Positions 34,162 to 44,974 of a stretch of 64,000 bases of DNA are shown in pieces (positions within the stretch are counted from its first letter, which is position 1; every line of letters begins with the position of its first letter). Source of the DNA: Chloroflexota bacterium (GTDB lineage: Bacteria > Chloroflexota > UBA11872); the NCBI GenBank assembly GCA_011523785.1, contig WTFW01000060.1, positions 2,116 through 66,115 on the forward strand. The letters are read 5' to 3'. The position numbers were made by a program, and so were the translations under genes. The notes under the pieces are model-generated. The model worked only from the letters and a program-made list of their open reading frames with translations, was not told where the DNA came from and made no database searches.

Positions 34162-35490
34162 GTGCGGGATGACGCTATGCGCGCCACGATCATGGCGATC
34201 GGGCGGGCGGCTATCGCCGCCGTGGACCCCGCGACGGCGGTGCGCGAGACCGTTGCAGTCCACGACAGCGGCATACAGATCGGAAGTCTGCGGGTCCCTG
34301 ACGCTGACGCGCGGCGCGTGATTGTGCTGGGCGCCGGCAAGGCCAGCCCGCGCATGGCGGCGGCGCTGGTGGAGATCCTGGGCGATCGCGTTGCTGGCGG
34401 GCTGGTCATCACCAAGGATGGTTATGCCTCGCCGGCCGGGCAGGTCGAGATCGTGGAAGCCGGCCACCCCGTGCCCGACGCGCGTGGGCAGGCGGCGACC
34501 CGACGCCTGTTGGAGATGGCGGGCGACGCGCAGGCCGGGAACCTGGTGCTGTGCGTGATTTCCGGCGGCGGATCGGCGCTGACGCCCAGCCCGCCGGACG
34601 GAATCACGTTGACGGAGCTCCAGAATGTCACCGACCAGTTGCTGCGCTCGGGCGCCACGATCAACCAGATGAACGCCATTCGGAAGCACCTGTCCCTGTT
34701 CCACGGCGGCCTGCTGGCGGCGACTGCCGCGCCGGCGCGCGTGGTCGGGCTGCTCGTCAGCGACGTGGTGGGCAATCCGGTCGACGTGATTGCTTCCGGT
34801 CCCGCGTCGCCCGACCCGACGACCTACGCCGATGCGCTGGCGGCGCTGGATGCGTTTGACCTGCGAGGCGCGGCGCCGGCCGCGATCCGCGAGCGGCTTG
34901 AGCTGGGCGCCCGTGGTGGTCTGCCGGAGACGCCGAAGCCGGACGACCCATTATTTGACCGCGTTTCCAACCTGGTGATTGCCGATAACGCCCGTGCGGG
35001 GCTGGCTGCCGTGGCCGCGGCCAGGGAGGCCGGATTGCACGCCCAATTCCTGACCTCGCGGGTGCAGGGCGAAGCGCGGGAGATCGCCAAGCTGGTGGCG
35101 GGCGCGGCGATCGACATTGCACGCAGCGACCGGCCAGTCAGCCGGCCGGGGTGCGCAGTTTTTGGTGGGGAAACCACTGTGACCGTCCGTGGTACCGGGC
35201 GCGGCGGCCGCAGCCAGGAACTGGCCGTGGCGGCCGCCCAGGAGCTGGCGGGCGAGCCGAATACGGCCGTCTTTGCGCTGGCCACGGACGGTACCGACGG
35301 GCCCACCGACGCCTGCGGCGGGTTGATCGACTGGACGACGATCGAGCGGGCGCGGTCCGCCGGCGGCGATTGTGCCAGCGCCCTGGATGACAACGATTCG
35401 TACAGCTACCTCCAATGCTGCGGCGACCTGGTGCAGCTGGGGCCGACGGGCACCAACGTGAATGATCTCTACATGGCGTTCGGATGGTGA
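34162..35490 (+). CDS. Glycerate 2-kinase (GckA/MOFRL family)
   Basis: A 442-residue protein with the two-part layout of type II glycerate kinases: an N-terminal nucleotide-binding domain and a C-terminal MOFRL domain. It shows RRVIVLGAGKASPRMAAAL, EAGHPVPDARG, CVISGGGSALTPSPP, LVSDVVGNPVDVIASGPASPD, and FGGETTVTVRGTGRGGRSQEL with ATDGTDGPTDACGG. It phosphorylates D-glycerate from serine, glyoxylate or sugar-acid breakdown. GTG at 34162 is chosen as it begins the conserved helix; TTG at 34138 is an alternative. The next gene overlaps its stop. Confidence 0.9.
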   Translation: MRDDAMRATIMAIGRAAIAAVDPATAVRETVAVHDSGIQIGSLRVPDADARRVIVLGAGKASPRMAAALVEILGDRVAGGLVITKDGYASPAGQVEIVEAGHPVPDARGQAATRRLLEMAGDAQAGNLVLCVISGGGSALTPSPPDGITLTELQNVTDQLLRSGATINQMNAIRKHLSLFHGGLLAATAAPARVVGLLVSDVVGNPVDVIASGPASPDPTTYADALAALDAFDLRGAAPAAIRERLELGARGGLPETPKPDDPLFDRVSNLVIADNARAGLAAVAAAREAGLHAQFLTSRVQGEAREIAKLVAGAAIDIARSDRPVSRPGCAVFGGETTVTVRGTGRGGRSQELAVAAAQELAGEPNTAVFALATDGTDGPTDACGGLIDWTTIERARSAGGDCASALDDNDSYSYLQCCGDLVQLGPTGTNVNDLYMAFGW

Positions 35491-36182
35491 GCGACGGCGA
35501 GTCGGGCCCTCCGGTTCAGCCGGAGCTCCGGTGGGTCAAGGTCACAGGGCCGGACGCCCTGCGGCCGCTGGACCGGCACTGGGTTCGCTACGTGCGCCTG
35601 GCCTTGCTGCTTGCCGCCGTCCTGATCGCCTGGCGGATCCTGGCCTGGCAGGAAGATGGGTACCGGGCCGCCGCATCCGCGGCTGGAGACGCCGCGTTGC
35701 GGGGGGCGTTGGTGGGGGTTGAATTAACGTCGACGACTGCGCCCTCCACACCCCAGGCCGCGCAGTCCGGCGTCGAGATCGTGGTGCTGTCGCCCACGCC
35801 CACGGCCACTCCCACGCCGGTTCCCACGCCCACGCCAACCCCGGAGCCCACACCGGCGACGCATGTGGTGCGACCCGGCGAAACGCTTTCACGGATTTCC
35901 GAGCTTTATGCGGTGCCGTTGAGCGTGATCGTGGAATTGAACAACATCGCGGATCCCAACAACGTGGAGGTCGGCCAGCGGTTGCGGCTGCCCGAGGGCA
36001 CGGAGGTTCCCGAGCAGGAGGACGCCCCTGGTCCATATACGGTCCAGCCCGGCGACACCCTCAGCGCCATCGCCGTCACGTTTGGCGTGAGCATCAACGA
36101 TCTGATGGCGGCCAACGGCCTCAGTGACGCCAACACGATTTTCCCCGGCCAAGAACTGCGGATTCCGGGCAGGCCCGGTTAG
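35484..36182 (+). CDS. Membrane-anchored protein with two LysM domains
   Basis: A 232-residue protein. One membrane helix lies at about residues 36-53 (VRLALLLAAVLIAWRILA), then a Thr/Pro-rich linker at about 105-130 with PTPTATPTPVP. Two LysM peptidoglycan-binding modules follow: HVVRPGETLSRISELYAVP with the LNNIADPNNVEVGQRLRLP part, and YTVQPGDTLSAIAVTFGVS with ANGLSDANTIFPGQELRIP. It would sit on the outer face of the membrane bound to cell-wall glycans. ATG at 35484 overlaps the kinase stop by seven bases. Confidence 0.9.
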   Translation: MVSDGESGPPVQPELRWVKVTGPDALRPLDRHWVRYVRLALLLAAVLIAWRILAWQEDGYRAAASAAGDAALRGALVGVELTSTTAPSTPQAAQSGVEIVVLSPTPTATPTPVPTPTPTPEPTPATHVVRPGETLSRISELYAVPLSVIVELNNIADPNNVEVGQRLRLPEGTEVPEQEDAPGPYTVQPGDTLSAIAVTFGVSINDLMAANGLSDANTIFPGQELRIPGRPG

Positions 36183-36193
36183 CCTCGACGTGG

Positions 36194-36223
36194 TTGTTGC
36201 AGGCCGTTCCCACTGCGTACACT
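36194..36223 (+). promoter_or_regulatory. Candidate sigma-70-type promoter for the Asp-box gene
   Basis: TTGTTG at 36194-36199 and TACACT at 36218-36223 are 18 bases apart and lie about 140 bases upstream of the gene at 36361. The match is partial and rests on position only. Confidence 0.3.
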
Positions 36224-36360
36224 GCGGATAGCCCCGATGGTCGCGCAATGCCCCATCGCGGGCCTTATGCTGTAGGCGCCCTTTCGACAACTACTTGAGA
36301 CGCCGGGGCGCCGGCGGCTCTCTCCATTCTGTCGATCCGCGAGTCCGGAGGCTCTAACGC

Positions 36361-38364
36361 ATGGTTGAAGTCGAAACCATCGACCCGGCCGTCAACCGCT
36401 GGCAGCGCGTCGGCGGCCAAGAGGGCGGCACGGTGACATCAATCGCGATGGCCTCGCATTCCGAGGGCCGTCGCATTTTCATTGGCACCATGTCCGGTGT
36501 CTTTCTGTCCGACGACGACGGCCAGACCTGGCGTATTTCCAACGCCCAGCTCACCAGCCCGTACATCCAGGCCGTCGCGGTGTCGCCGGACTACAACCGC
36601 GACAGCAACGCGTTTGCCGGCGCAGTACAGGGCGGCGTGTTCAAGTCGTTCGACGGCGGCGAGACCTGGAACCGCCTGTCCTTCTGGGGCGCGATTCCCA
36701 ACGTGGTGGCCCTGGCGCTATCTCCCTCGTACGCGACCGACCGCATCGCCCTACTGGGGACGGACGGCGACGGCGTGTACCGCACGACGAACGGTGGCCG
36801 CAGCTGGAACCCGTCGAACGTGGGCTTGTCAGGGCTCTCCGTGCAGACCCTGGTGGTTTCCTCTGGATTCCGAAACGACCAGATGGTCTTCGCCGGCCTT
36901 GTCAACGGCGGCGTGTGCCGATCGAGCGACGGGGGACGCACCTGGGAGCAGCTTGGCGGCGACGACTTCGGCACGGCCACGGTGCAAGCGTTGGCCCTGG
37001 CCCCGGACTTTACCGCCGACCGAACTATGCTCGCGGCGACCGAAGAACGCGGCTTGTGGGTGTCCAAGGACGCCGGACGAACCTGGGCGCAGGTTGCCGA
37101 GGTCGGTGACGAAGCCGTCAACGCCGTGTGCATCTCCCCGGCGTTCGCTGAGGACCAAACAATCGTGGCCGGCACGGGCGGCCAGGGTGTCGTCGTGAGC
37201 ACCGACGGCGGCGAGACCTGGGAAACGCGGACGCTGGAGGAAAGCTACGGGTCGATTTTGACCCTTGCGCTATTGCCAACCGAAGACACCACGCTCTTGT
37301 GGGCGGGCACCTTCTTGACCGGGCTGCTGTGTTCCAGTGACCTGGGCGTCACCTGGGAGCCTCGAAACACGGGCATTACCAGCCAGAACTGGGTGACGCT
37401 GGCCATTTCTCCTGACTTCGGGGTCGACCGGACGATGTTCGCGGGCGGTTCCGGGAGCGGGGTGCATGTGTCGACCGACGGCGGCGCGACCTGGGAAGCG
37501 CGCGGCGAGGACCTGGCCGAGTTGGATATCGCCGGGATCGCTGCATCGCCCGAGTATTCGGCCGACGGCGTTGTCCTCGTGGCTACGCAGGCGGGGCTCT
37601 TCCGCAGCGCCGACCATGGACACACCTGGGACGAAGCCGTTGAGGGCTTTGACCTGGACGACGTGCGGGCGGTGGCGTTTTCTTCGGACTTCGGAAGCGA
37701 TCGAACCGCGTTTGCCGGAGGAGCGCTGGGTTTGACGTACCGCAGCGTCGACGGTGGCGAGACCTGGGAACGGCTGGCGCACGACTTCGATGGCGAGACC
37801 GTGGTGGCGCTGGCTACCGGCCCCAATTTCGCGGTGGACCGCGCGGTGTTTGCGGGAACCATCGGCCAGGGCGCCGCCGCGGTGCATGTGAGCTACGACG
37901 GCGGCGATTCGTTCGAACGTTTTGTGGAGCATGAGACCAACACGCCGTGGGTGTCGCTGGCCATTCCGGCGGTCTACACCGACAGAGAGCGGACGTGGCT
38001 TTTTGGCACGGCCAGCCAGGTGTTCCGTCCCGCCGCCCGCTTTGAAGACGTGTGGTCGGGGAGCTACCCGGCTGACGCCGAGACGGCCGTGCTCTGGATC
38101 GATGCCACACCCACGTTCGCCGACGACACCACGGTGTATGCGGCGACCAGCCGAGGCGTCTTCAAATCGGCCAACGGTGGCGCTGGCTGGTCGGAGTTCA
38201 ACCCCAACCTGCGAAACCGCGCGGTGCTGCGGGTGGCCGCCTCGCCCAACTACGCCGAGGACTCCACGGTCTTTGCGATGGCGCTGGGCGGCGAGATCTG
38301 GCGGCTGGTTGACGACCCGGCGTCCCTGCGCGGCGAGGCAATTCGACCTACCGACATCATTTAG
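36361..38364 (+). CDS. Asp-box (BNR/sialidase-type) repeat beta-propeller protein
   Basis: A 667-residue protein made almost wholly of Asp-box repeats (S-x-D-x-G-x-T-W). Twelve are visible, for example SDDDGQTW (residue 50), SFDGGETW (96), TTNGGRSW, SSDGGRTW, SKDAGRTW, STDGGETW, SSDLGVTW, STDGGATW, SADHGHTW, SVDGGETW, SYDGGDSF and SANGGAGW, about 40-50 residues apart. Such repeats build one or more beta-propellers of the sortilin/photosystem-stability-factor type. No signal peptide is seen. A GGAGG-type site precedes the ATG. Function is unknown; no catalytic sialidase FRIP motif was found. Confidence 0.9.
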   Translation: MVEVETIDPAVNRWQRVGGQEGGTVTSIAMASHSEGRRIFIGTMSGVFLSDDDGQTWRISNAQLTSPYIQAVAVSPDYNRDSNAFAGAVQGGVFKSFDGGETWNRLSFWGAIPNVVALALSPSYATDRIALLGTDGDGVYRTTNGGRSWNPSNVGLSGLSVQTLVVSSGFRNDQMVFAGLVNGGVCRSSDGGRTWEQLGGDDFGTATVQALALAPDFTADRTMLAATEERGLWVSKDAGRTWAQVAEVGDEAVNAVCISPAFAEDQTIVAGTGGQGVVVSTDGGETWETRTLEESYGSILTLALLPTEDTTLLWAGTFLTGLLCSSDLGVTWEPRNTGITSQNWVTLAISPDFGVDRTMFAGGSGSGVHVSTDGGATWEARGEDLAELDIAGIAASPEYSADGVVLVATQAGLFRSADHGHTWDEAVEGFDLDDVRAVAFSSDFGSDRTAFAGGALGLTYRSVDGGETWERLAHDFDGETVVALATGPNFAVDRAVFAGTIGQGAAAVHVSYDGGDSFERFVEHETNTPWVSLAIPAVYTDRERTWLFGTASQVFRPAARFEDVWSGSYPADAETAVLWIDATPTFADDTTVYAATSRGVFKSANGGAGWSEFNPNLRNRAVLRVAASPNYAEDSTVFAMALGGEIWRLVDDPASLRGEAIRPTDII

Positions 38365-38421
38365 CGGTCGGCTGTTCCTCGTCCGACGCACGCGCCTCGG
38401 AGTTCGATTCCGCGGCGTTGG

Positions 38422-38535
38422 CTAGGGGACGACCGAATACAGCCAGGTCCCCAGCACCAGCGACGCGCTGGCCAGCGTGAGGACGACAATCAGCGTGCGG
38501 ACCGTGACGCGGGCTCGGCTTGGGCGTCGCAGCAT
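38422..38535 (-). CDS. Small single-pass membrane protein (37 aa)
   Basis: On the minus strand ATG at 38533-38535 gives a protein with an Arg-rich start (MLRRPSRARVTVR) and one hydrophobic helix (TLIVVLTLASASLVLGTWLY) ending before TAG at 38422. The positive-inside layout supports a genuine micro-protein. It lies in the gap between the Asp-box gene and the ATP synthase operon. In-frame upstream sequence is also Arg-rich but lacks a start codon. Confidence 0.4.
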   Translation of the reverse strand: MLRRPSRARVTVRTLIVVLTLASASLVLGTWLYSVVP

Positions 38536-38686
38536 GGGGCGATGGCGTAACCAGGCGCGGACCCGACGGTCCGTCGCAGGACTAGCCTAGAGCCGCCAGC
38601 CACCCCTCCGCAACACCTCACATGGCGTTGTGACGGGTTGCGCTGGACTGGTGTGGGGCCTCTGCTAGACTTCCGACGGCGAGTAC

Positions 38687-38700
38687 GTGAACGTTTTCAC
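38687..38700. promoter_or_regulatory. Short inverted repeat upstream of the atp operon
   Basis: GTGAACGTTTTCAC is a perfect five-base-arm inverted repeat with a CGTT centre, 25 bases before the first atp gene. It could be an operator or a short hairpin in the leader; no known binding site is claimed. Confidence 0.25.
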
Positions 38701-38725
38701 AAAGTCGTGAGGGCTGCGTGTCCTT

Positions 38726-38935
38726 GTGGGTGCGCTTCGGTCTGCGGCGCTTGCACTTGAGTTTGGATTCATCGTGGGCACGTTCATGGTCGCCGGCATC
38801 CTGGGAGGACGCTGGATTGATGACCGGTTGGGTACCGCGCCCTTCGTGTTACTCGGAGGAATTCTTCTTGCCCTGGCGTCCAGCGTTTACGTGATGTACC
38901 TGATCTTCAGCTGGCAGCGCGTGGGGAATCGCTAG
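38726..38935 (+). CDS. atpZ: AtpZ/AtpI family protein
   Basis: A 69-residue two-helix membrane protein at the head of the ATP synthase operon. LALEFGFIVGTFMVAGILGG(R)WID and the RLGTAPFVLLGGILLALASS stretch match the AtpZ/AtpI pattern, in which G-R-W-x-D-x-x-x-G-T-x-P is a hallmark. These proteins aid c-ring assembly or transport Mg2+/Ca2+. GTG at 38726 is the only good start. It is two bases from atpB. Confidence 0.82.
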   Translation: MGALRSAALALEFGFIVGTFMVAGILGGRWIDDRLGTAPFVLLGGILLALASSVYVMYLIFSWQRVGNR

Positions 38936-38937
38936 GC

Positions 38938-39756
38938 ATGGCCGCACCTGGACAGGATCTTGCGCCTCACGTCAGCGCGGCGGCGGAGCCGTTGGCCGGA
39001 CCGTGGGAGACGCCCCTCGGGCCGTTTACCGTAACCAACTCCATGTTCACGATGTGGCTCACGATGGGCGGCATCCTGGCGCTCGCCTGGTTCGCCACCC
39101 GACACATTCGCCGCGACCCCGACGCCGCCCTGGTGCCCCGAGGTCTCCAGAACGTCGCCGAAACGGTGACCGAGTTCCTTATGGAACTGGTGGAATCCAC
39201 CGTTGGCCGGCGCTACGCGGGCCGGGTCTTTGCCTTCGGCGCCACGTTCTTCGTATTCATCACCATTTCGAACTGGAGCAGCTTGCTGCCGGGTATTGGC
39301 ACGATCTGGAAGCCCTCGGAGATCTATCACGACGGCCACCTGGAGACGATCGCCGCGCCGATTTTTCGTCCGGCCACCGCCGACATCAACATGACCATTG
39401 CGCTGGCCCTGACGGCCTTCGTGGTCATCCACGCGTCCGGCATCGCCTCGCACGGTCCGCTGGGCCATCTGAAGGAGATGACGCAGGTGGCGTTCCTGGC
39501 GCCGGTGTTCATCATCATTGAGCTCTTCGTCATCATTTCGCTGTCGTTCCGACTCTTTGGCAACCTGTTCGCGGGCGAGGTGCTGCTCAATGGTCCCATC
39601 CTGGGCGCCTTCGCTCTCGGGCATCTACCGTTGATCGGGGCGGTGTTCCTGGTTCTGGAGATTCTTTTTGGACTCGTTCAAGCCGTGATCTTCTTCATGC
39701 TCAGCATGGTGTTCACGGGCCAGTCGGTTGGGCCGGATACGGCCGAAGCGCACTAG
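38938..39756 (+). CDS. atpB: ATP synthase F0 subunit a
   Basis: A 272-residue integral membrane subunit a, which forms the proton half-channels next to the c-ring. Visible hallmarks are the essential Arg in SLSFRLFGNLFAGE, the N-terminal helix FTMWLTMGGILALAWFATR, GLQNVAETVTEFLMELVEST, and the final helix LVQAVIFFMLSMVFTGQSV. Length is normal. It is transcribed with the rest of the atp operon. Confidence 0.97.
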   Translation: MAAPGQDLAPHVSAAAEPLAGPWETPLGPFTVTNSMFTMWLTMGGILALAWFATRHIRRDPDAALVPRGLQNVAETVTEFLMELVESTVGRRYAGRVFAFGATFFVFITISNWSSLLPGIGTIWKPSEIYHDGHLETIAAPIFRPATADINMTIALALTAFVVIHASGIASHGPLGHLKEMTQVAFLAPVFIIIELFVIISLSFRLFGNLFAGEVLLNGPILGAFALGHLPLIGAVFLVLEILFGLVQAVIFFMLSMVFTGQSVGPDTAEAH

Positions 39757-40011
<255 letters not shown>

Positions 40012-40045
40012 GCCCGACGCGTATGACGGCTACGGAGATGTGGCT

Positions 40046-40552
40046 ATGAGTGAGCCTGCGCCACTCGGGATCAGTTTCCCGAACATCCTGTTTCAGGTCG
40101 GCAACTTCCTGCTGTTCCTGTGGGTGCTACATCGTCTGCTCTTCAAGCCGCTCGTCGCCATGCTGGAGCGTCGGCGACAGCGGATTGCGGAGAGCCTGGA
40201 CGAGGCGGAGAACCTGCGGAAGCAAGTTGAATCCGAGCGTGCGGAGTTCCAGGCGGAACTTGCCAACGCACGGTCCGAGGCGCAGCGCATCCGAGAGGAG
40301 GCCAGCCGCGCCGCGGAGACGCTGCGTGCGCGCGAGCTTGAACAAGCCCGCGCGGAAGCGGAACGCATGCGCACCGAGGCGGCCGCCGAGGTGGACCGCA
40401 ATCGCGCCCGCGTTGCCGCCGAGCTTCGTTCGCAGACGGCCGACCTTGTCGTCGGCGCTACCGCGCGCGTTCTGGGTCGTTCCATCGACGATCCTGAACA
40501 CCGTCGGCTGGTCCAGGAGGCGATTACCGAAGTCTCCGGAGGCTCAAGCTAA
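40046..40552 (+). CDS. atpF: ATP synthase F0 subunit b
   Basis: A 168-residue b subunit: one N-terminal membrane helix (FPNILFQVGNFLLFLWVLH) and a long charged helical stalk rich in Glu/Arg/Ala with RRRQRIAESLDEAENLRKQ, the typical peripheral-stalk coiled coil. ATG at 40046 is supported by a GGAG sequence eight bases upstream; an in-frame GTG at 40040 is less likely. It contacts the delta subunit encoded next, only three bases away. Confidence 0.96.
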   Translation: MSEPAPLGISFPNILFQVGNFLLFLWVLHRLLFKPLVAMLERRRQRIAESLDEAENLRKQVESERAEFQAELANARSEAQRIREEASRAAETLRARELEQARAEAERMRTEAAAEVDRNRARVAAELRSQTADLVVGATARVLGRSIDDPEHRRLVQEAITEVSGGSS

Positions 40553-40554
40553 CG

Positions 40555-41088
40555 ATGCGCGGCAGCCGGCGTCGTCGCGCCGCGCGCTACGTTGAGGCCG
40601 TGGTCGCCGACGCCCGGGCCGGGCAAGCCTGGGACGTTTGGGAGGCCGACCTGGAAGTCCTCAGCGCAGTCGCTGACGACGATCAGGCGCGGCGCTTTCT
40701 CCAAAGCACTTCGATCGAGTTGGACGAGCGACTGCAGGCCGTGCAGCGCGCGGCCGGCGAGGCTTTGTCCGTCCGTGGGCTCGGTCTGCTGCGCCTGCTC
40801 GCCGAGCAACGGGAGGTTGACCTTGCGCAGGAGATCGCGCGCCGCTTTCGCGATGCCGCCGACGAGGCGCAGAGCGTCGATCGCGTGCATGTCACCACCG
40901 CCTCCGCCCTGGGGGAGGCCGAGTTACGCGACTTGCGCAATAGCCTGACCGCCCCTGGTCGAACCCTTCGCCTTACCACCGATATCGATCCCGCCCTGCT
41001 GGGCGGCTTTGTCGTCCGGCGCGGCGACGATGTACTTGACCTGAGCGTCCACGCCAGGCTGCAGGCCTTGGCGTCCACCTTGCGCTAG
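40555..41088 (+). CDS. atpH: ATP synthase F1 subunit delta
   Basis: A 177-residue delta subunit linking the b stalk to the F1 head. An all-helical N-terminal part begins RRAARYVEAVVADARAGQAW. The C-terminal part contains the conserved LLGGFVVRRGDDVLDLSVHARLQ-type strand and helix (IDPALLGGFVVRRGDD). Composition is Ala/Arg/Asp-rich, and similarity is concentrated at the C terminus, as normal for this fast-evolving subunit. Confidence 0.92.
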   Translation: MRGSRRRRAARYVEAVVADARAGQAWDVWEADLEVLSAVADDDQARRFLQSTSIELDERLQAVQRAAGEALSVRGLGLLRLLAEQREVDLAQEIARRFRDAADEAQSVDRVHVTTASALGEAELRDLRNSLTAPGRTLRLTTDIDPALLGGFVVRRGDDVLDLSVHARLQALASTLR

Positions 41089-41100
41089 CGGGAGCCCCGA

Positions 41101-42630
41101 ATGGCTATCAGCCCACAAGAGATCGCAGACGCGCTTCGGCAACAGATCGAAGGCTTTCAGGCCCAGGCCGAGCAGGCCAACATCGGCCACGTCCTCGAAG
41201 TCAGCGACGGTGTGGCGCGCCTGTCCGGACTGTCGCAGGCCATGGCCGGCGAACTCCTGGCCTTTCCTCACGACGTCACGGGCATGGCCCTGAACCTCGA
41301 AGAGGACACCGTTGGCGCGGTGATCCTGGGTGACTACCTGCGAATCGAGGAAGGGGACGAGGCCCGCACGACCGGCCGCGTGGCCCAGGTACCGGTTGGA
41401 CCGGAGCTGCTCGGACGCGTCGTCAACGCCATCGGCGAGCCAGTCGACGGCAAGGGACCCATCAACGCCGCCCGGTCTGACGTGATTGAGAAAGTGGCGC
41501 CCGGCGTCGCGCAGCGCCAGAACGTCGACACGCCGGTCCAGACCGGCCTGAAGGCCATCGACTCCATGACGCCGATTGGCCGCGGTCAGCGCGAGCTGAT
41601 CATTGGCGATCGCCAGATCGGCAAGACGGCGATTGCGCTGGACACGATCATCAACCAGCGCGGCGGCGATCTCGTCTGTATCTACTGCGCCATTGGACAG
41701 AAGGAAAGCGCGGTTGCGCAGGTGGTGGCCACCTTGCAGGAAGCCGGCGCCATGGAGCACACCATCGTGGTCCTGGCATCCGCCAGCGAGCCCGCCGCGC
41801 TGCAGTACATGGCGCCGTTCGCCGCCTGCACCATCGGCGAGTACTTCCGCGACAACGGCCAGCACGCCGTGGTCATCTACGACGACCTCACCAAGCACGC
41901 CTGGGCCTACCGCCAGGTCTCGCTGGTCCTGCGACGCCCGCCCGGGCGGGAGGCGTACCCCGGCGACGTGTTCTACCTGCACTCGCGCCTGCTCGAACGC
42001 GCGGCTCGCATGTCGGACGACCACGGAGGCGGCAGCCTGACGGCGCTCCCCATCATCGAGACGCAGGAAGGCGACGTCACCACCTATATCCCGACCAACG
42101 TCATCTCGATCACCGACGGCCAGATCTACCTGGAGGCCGACCTCTTCAACGCCGGCATCCGTCCCGCCATCAACCCCGGCATTTCGGTCTCGCGGGTTGG
42201 TGGAGACGCCCAGATTCGCGCCATGAAGTCGGTGTCCGGCGGTCTGCGGCTGGACCTGTCCCAGTACCGCGACGTGGCCGCCTTCGCCCAGTTCGCCTCA
42301 GACCTCGACCAGGCCACGCGCAATCAGCTGGAACGCGGACAGCGCGTGACCGAACTGCTCAAGCAGGGCCAGTACGCCCCAATGGAAGTCACCAATCAGG
42401 TCTGCGTGATTTTTGCCGGCACGGTCGGCCTGCTGGACGACATTCCGCTGCCGGACGTCGCCAGGTTCGAACAGGAGATGCTGGATTACTTGCGCGACAG
42501 CCACCCGGACCTTGTGGATGGCATTCGCTCCAGCGCTGACCTGGACGATGATGCGGAAGCGGCGCTACGCGCAGCCATTGAGGACTTCAAGACCAACGTG
42601 TTCGCTGCCAGCACGGTCGCGGCCAACTAA
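41101..42630 (+). CDS. atpA: ATP synthase F1 subunit alpha
   Basis: A 509-residue alpha subunit, the non-catalytic nucleotide-binding subunit of F1. The P-loop is [15 protein letters not shown] (about residues 168-182). Other typical stretches are [40 protein letters not shown] with the [10 protein letters not shown] segment, and [17 protein letters not shown]. Length and order are normal. The N terminus [17 protein letters not shown] is the usual delta-binding helix. Confidence 0.98.
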   Translation: MAISPQEIADALRQQIEGFQAQAEQANIGHVLEVSDGVARLSGLSQAMAGELLAFPHDVTGMALNLEEDTVGAVILGDYLRIEEGDEARTTGRVAQVPVGPELLGRVVNAIGEPVDGKGPINAARSDVIEKVAPGVAQRQNVDTPVQTGLKAIDSMTPIGRGQRELIIGDRQIGKTAIALDTIINQRGGDLVCIYCAIGQKESAVAQVVATLQEAGAMEHTIVVLASASEPAALQYMAPFAACTIGEYFRDNGQHAVVIYDDLTKHAWAYRQVSLVLRRPPGREAYPGDVFYLHSRLLERAARMSDDHGGGSLTALPIIETQEGDVTTYIPTNVISITDGQIYLEADLFNAGIRPAINPGISVSRVGGDAQIRAMKSVSGGLRLDLSQYRDVAAFAQFASDLDQATRNQLERGQRVTELLKQGQYAPMEVTNQVCVIFAGTVGLLDDIPLPDVARFEQEMLDYLRDSHPDLVDGIRSSADLDDDAEAALRAAIEDFKTNVFAASTVAAN

Positions 42631-42633
42631 GGC

Positions 42634-43500
42634 ATGGCCAGCCCGCTCGAGCTTCGACGCCGTATCCGCAGCGTCGACAACACCCGCCAGATCACCCGGG
42701 CCATGCAGCTTGTGGCGGCGTCGCGCATGCGTCGCGCCCAGGAAGCTGTGCAGGCGGCGCGGCCCTATGCCACGCACATCTCGGGAATGATCGAGCGGCT
42801 GGTACTGGCCACAGGCAACGACCGGCTGCCGCCGATCCTTCAGCCGCGGCCCATCGAGCGCACCGCGTTCCTGGTGCTCACCACCAATCGCGGTCTGGCC
42901 GGTCCCCTGAACACCAACATCATCCGGAAGACCGTGAGCGAAATCGACGCGACCAGCGACGAGATTGAAGTCAGCGTCGTCGTCGTGGGGAAAAAAGGCC
43001 AGGTGGCGTTGCGCGGCCTCTACACGCTGACGGCTGTGTTCACCGACATCAACGACCAGCCCAGCGTCCTTGACATTGCACCAGTGACCCAGCTGCTCGT
43101 CGACGGGTACGAGCGGGGCGACTTTGACGAAGTCCGGATGATCTACCCGGAGTTTGTCAACATCCTCACCCAGCAGCCACAGGTCGTTCGCCTATTCCCG
43201 GTCGTGCTGCCGGAGGTGCAGCAGGACGCGCGCGAAGCGGACATCATCTTCGAGCCGGACCCGGCTTCGGTGCTTGAAGCGCTGATCCCGCGCTTCGTTG
43301 AAATGACGGTATACCGGGCCATGCTGGAACTTGCGGCCAGCGAGCAGAGTGCCCGCATGGTCGCCATGCGGGCGGCCACCGAAAACGCGACCGAACTGAT
43401 CGAGGGATTGCGCCTGGCCTACAACAAGCTGCGACAGTCCCGAATCACCAGCGAGATCATCGACATTGCCTCCGGCGCCAATGCGCTGGCGGACGCCTAG
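42634..43500 (+). CDS. atpG: ATP synthase F1 subunit gamma
   Basis: A 288-residue central-shaft subunit. The N-terminal helix ELRRRIRSVDNTRQITRAMQ and the C-terminal helix with MRAATENATELIEGLRLAYN and KLRQSRITSEIIDIASGANA are the two coiled-coil arms that turn inside the alpha/beta head. The middle Rossmann-like part has LTTNRGLAGPLNTNI, where most homologues read S-D-R-G-L-C-G. It is spaced four bases from atpA. Confidence 0.97.
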   Translation: MASPLELRRRIRSVDNTRQITRAMQLVAASRMRRAQEAVQAARPYATHISGMIERLVLATGNDRLPPILQPRPIERTAFLVLTTNRGLAGPLNTNIIRKTVSEIDATSDEIEVSVVVVGKKGQVALRGLYTLTAVFTDINDQPSVLDIAPVTQLLVDGYERGDFDEVRMIYPEFVNILTQQPQVVRLFPVVLPEVQQDAREADIIFEPDPASVLEALIPRFVEMTVYRAMLELAASEQSARMVAMRAATENATELIEGLRLAYNKLRQSRITSEIIDIASGANALADA

Positions 43501-43516
43501 GGCGTAGGGGAGTTAA

Positions 43517-44920
<1,404 letters not shown>

Positions 44921-44974
44921 GCTGGTCGGCAAGGCTTTCAGACACCCTTTGATAGACTCGATTCGGAGGTCGTG

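Noticed and set aside
40046-40552. Possibility of two b-type subunits (AtpF/AtpF') in the atp operon
   Set aside because: Only one b gene is present between c and delta; the second frame at 40050-40595 is a shadow.
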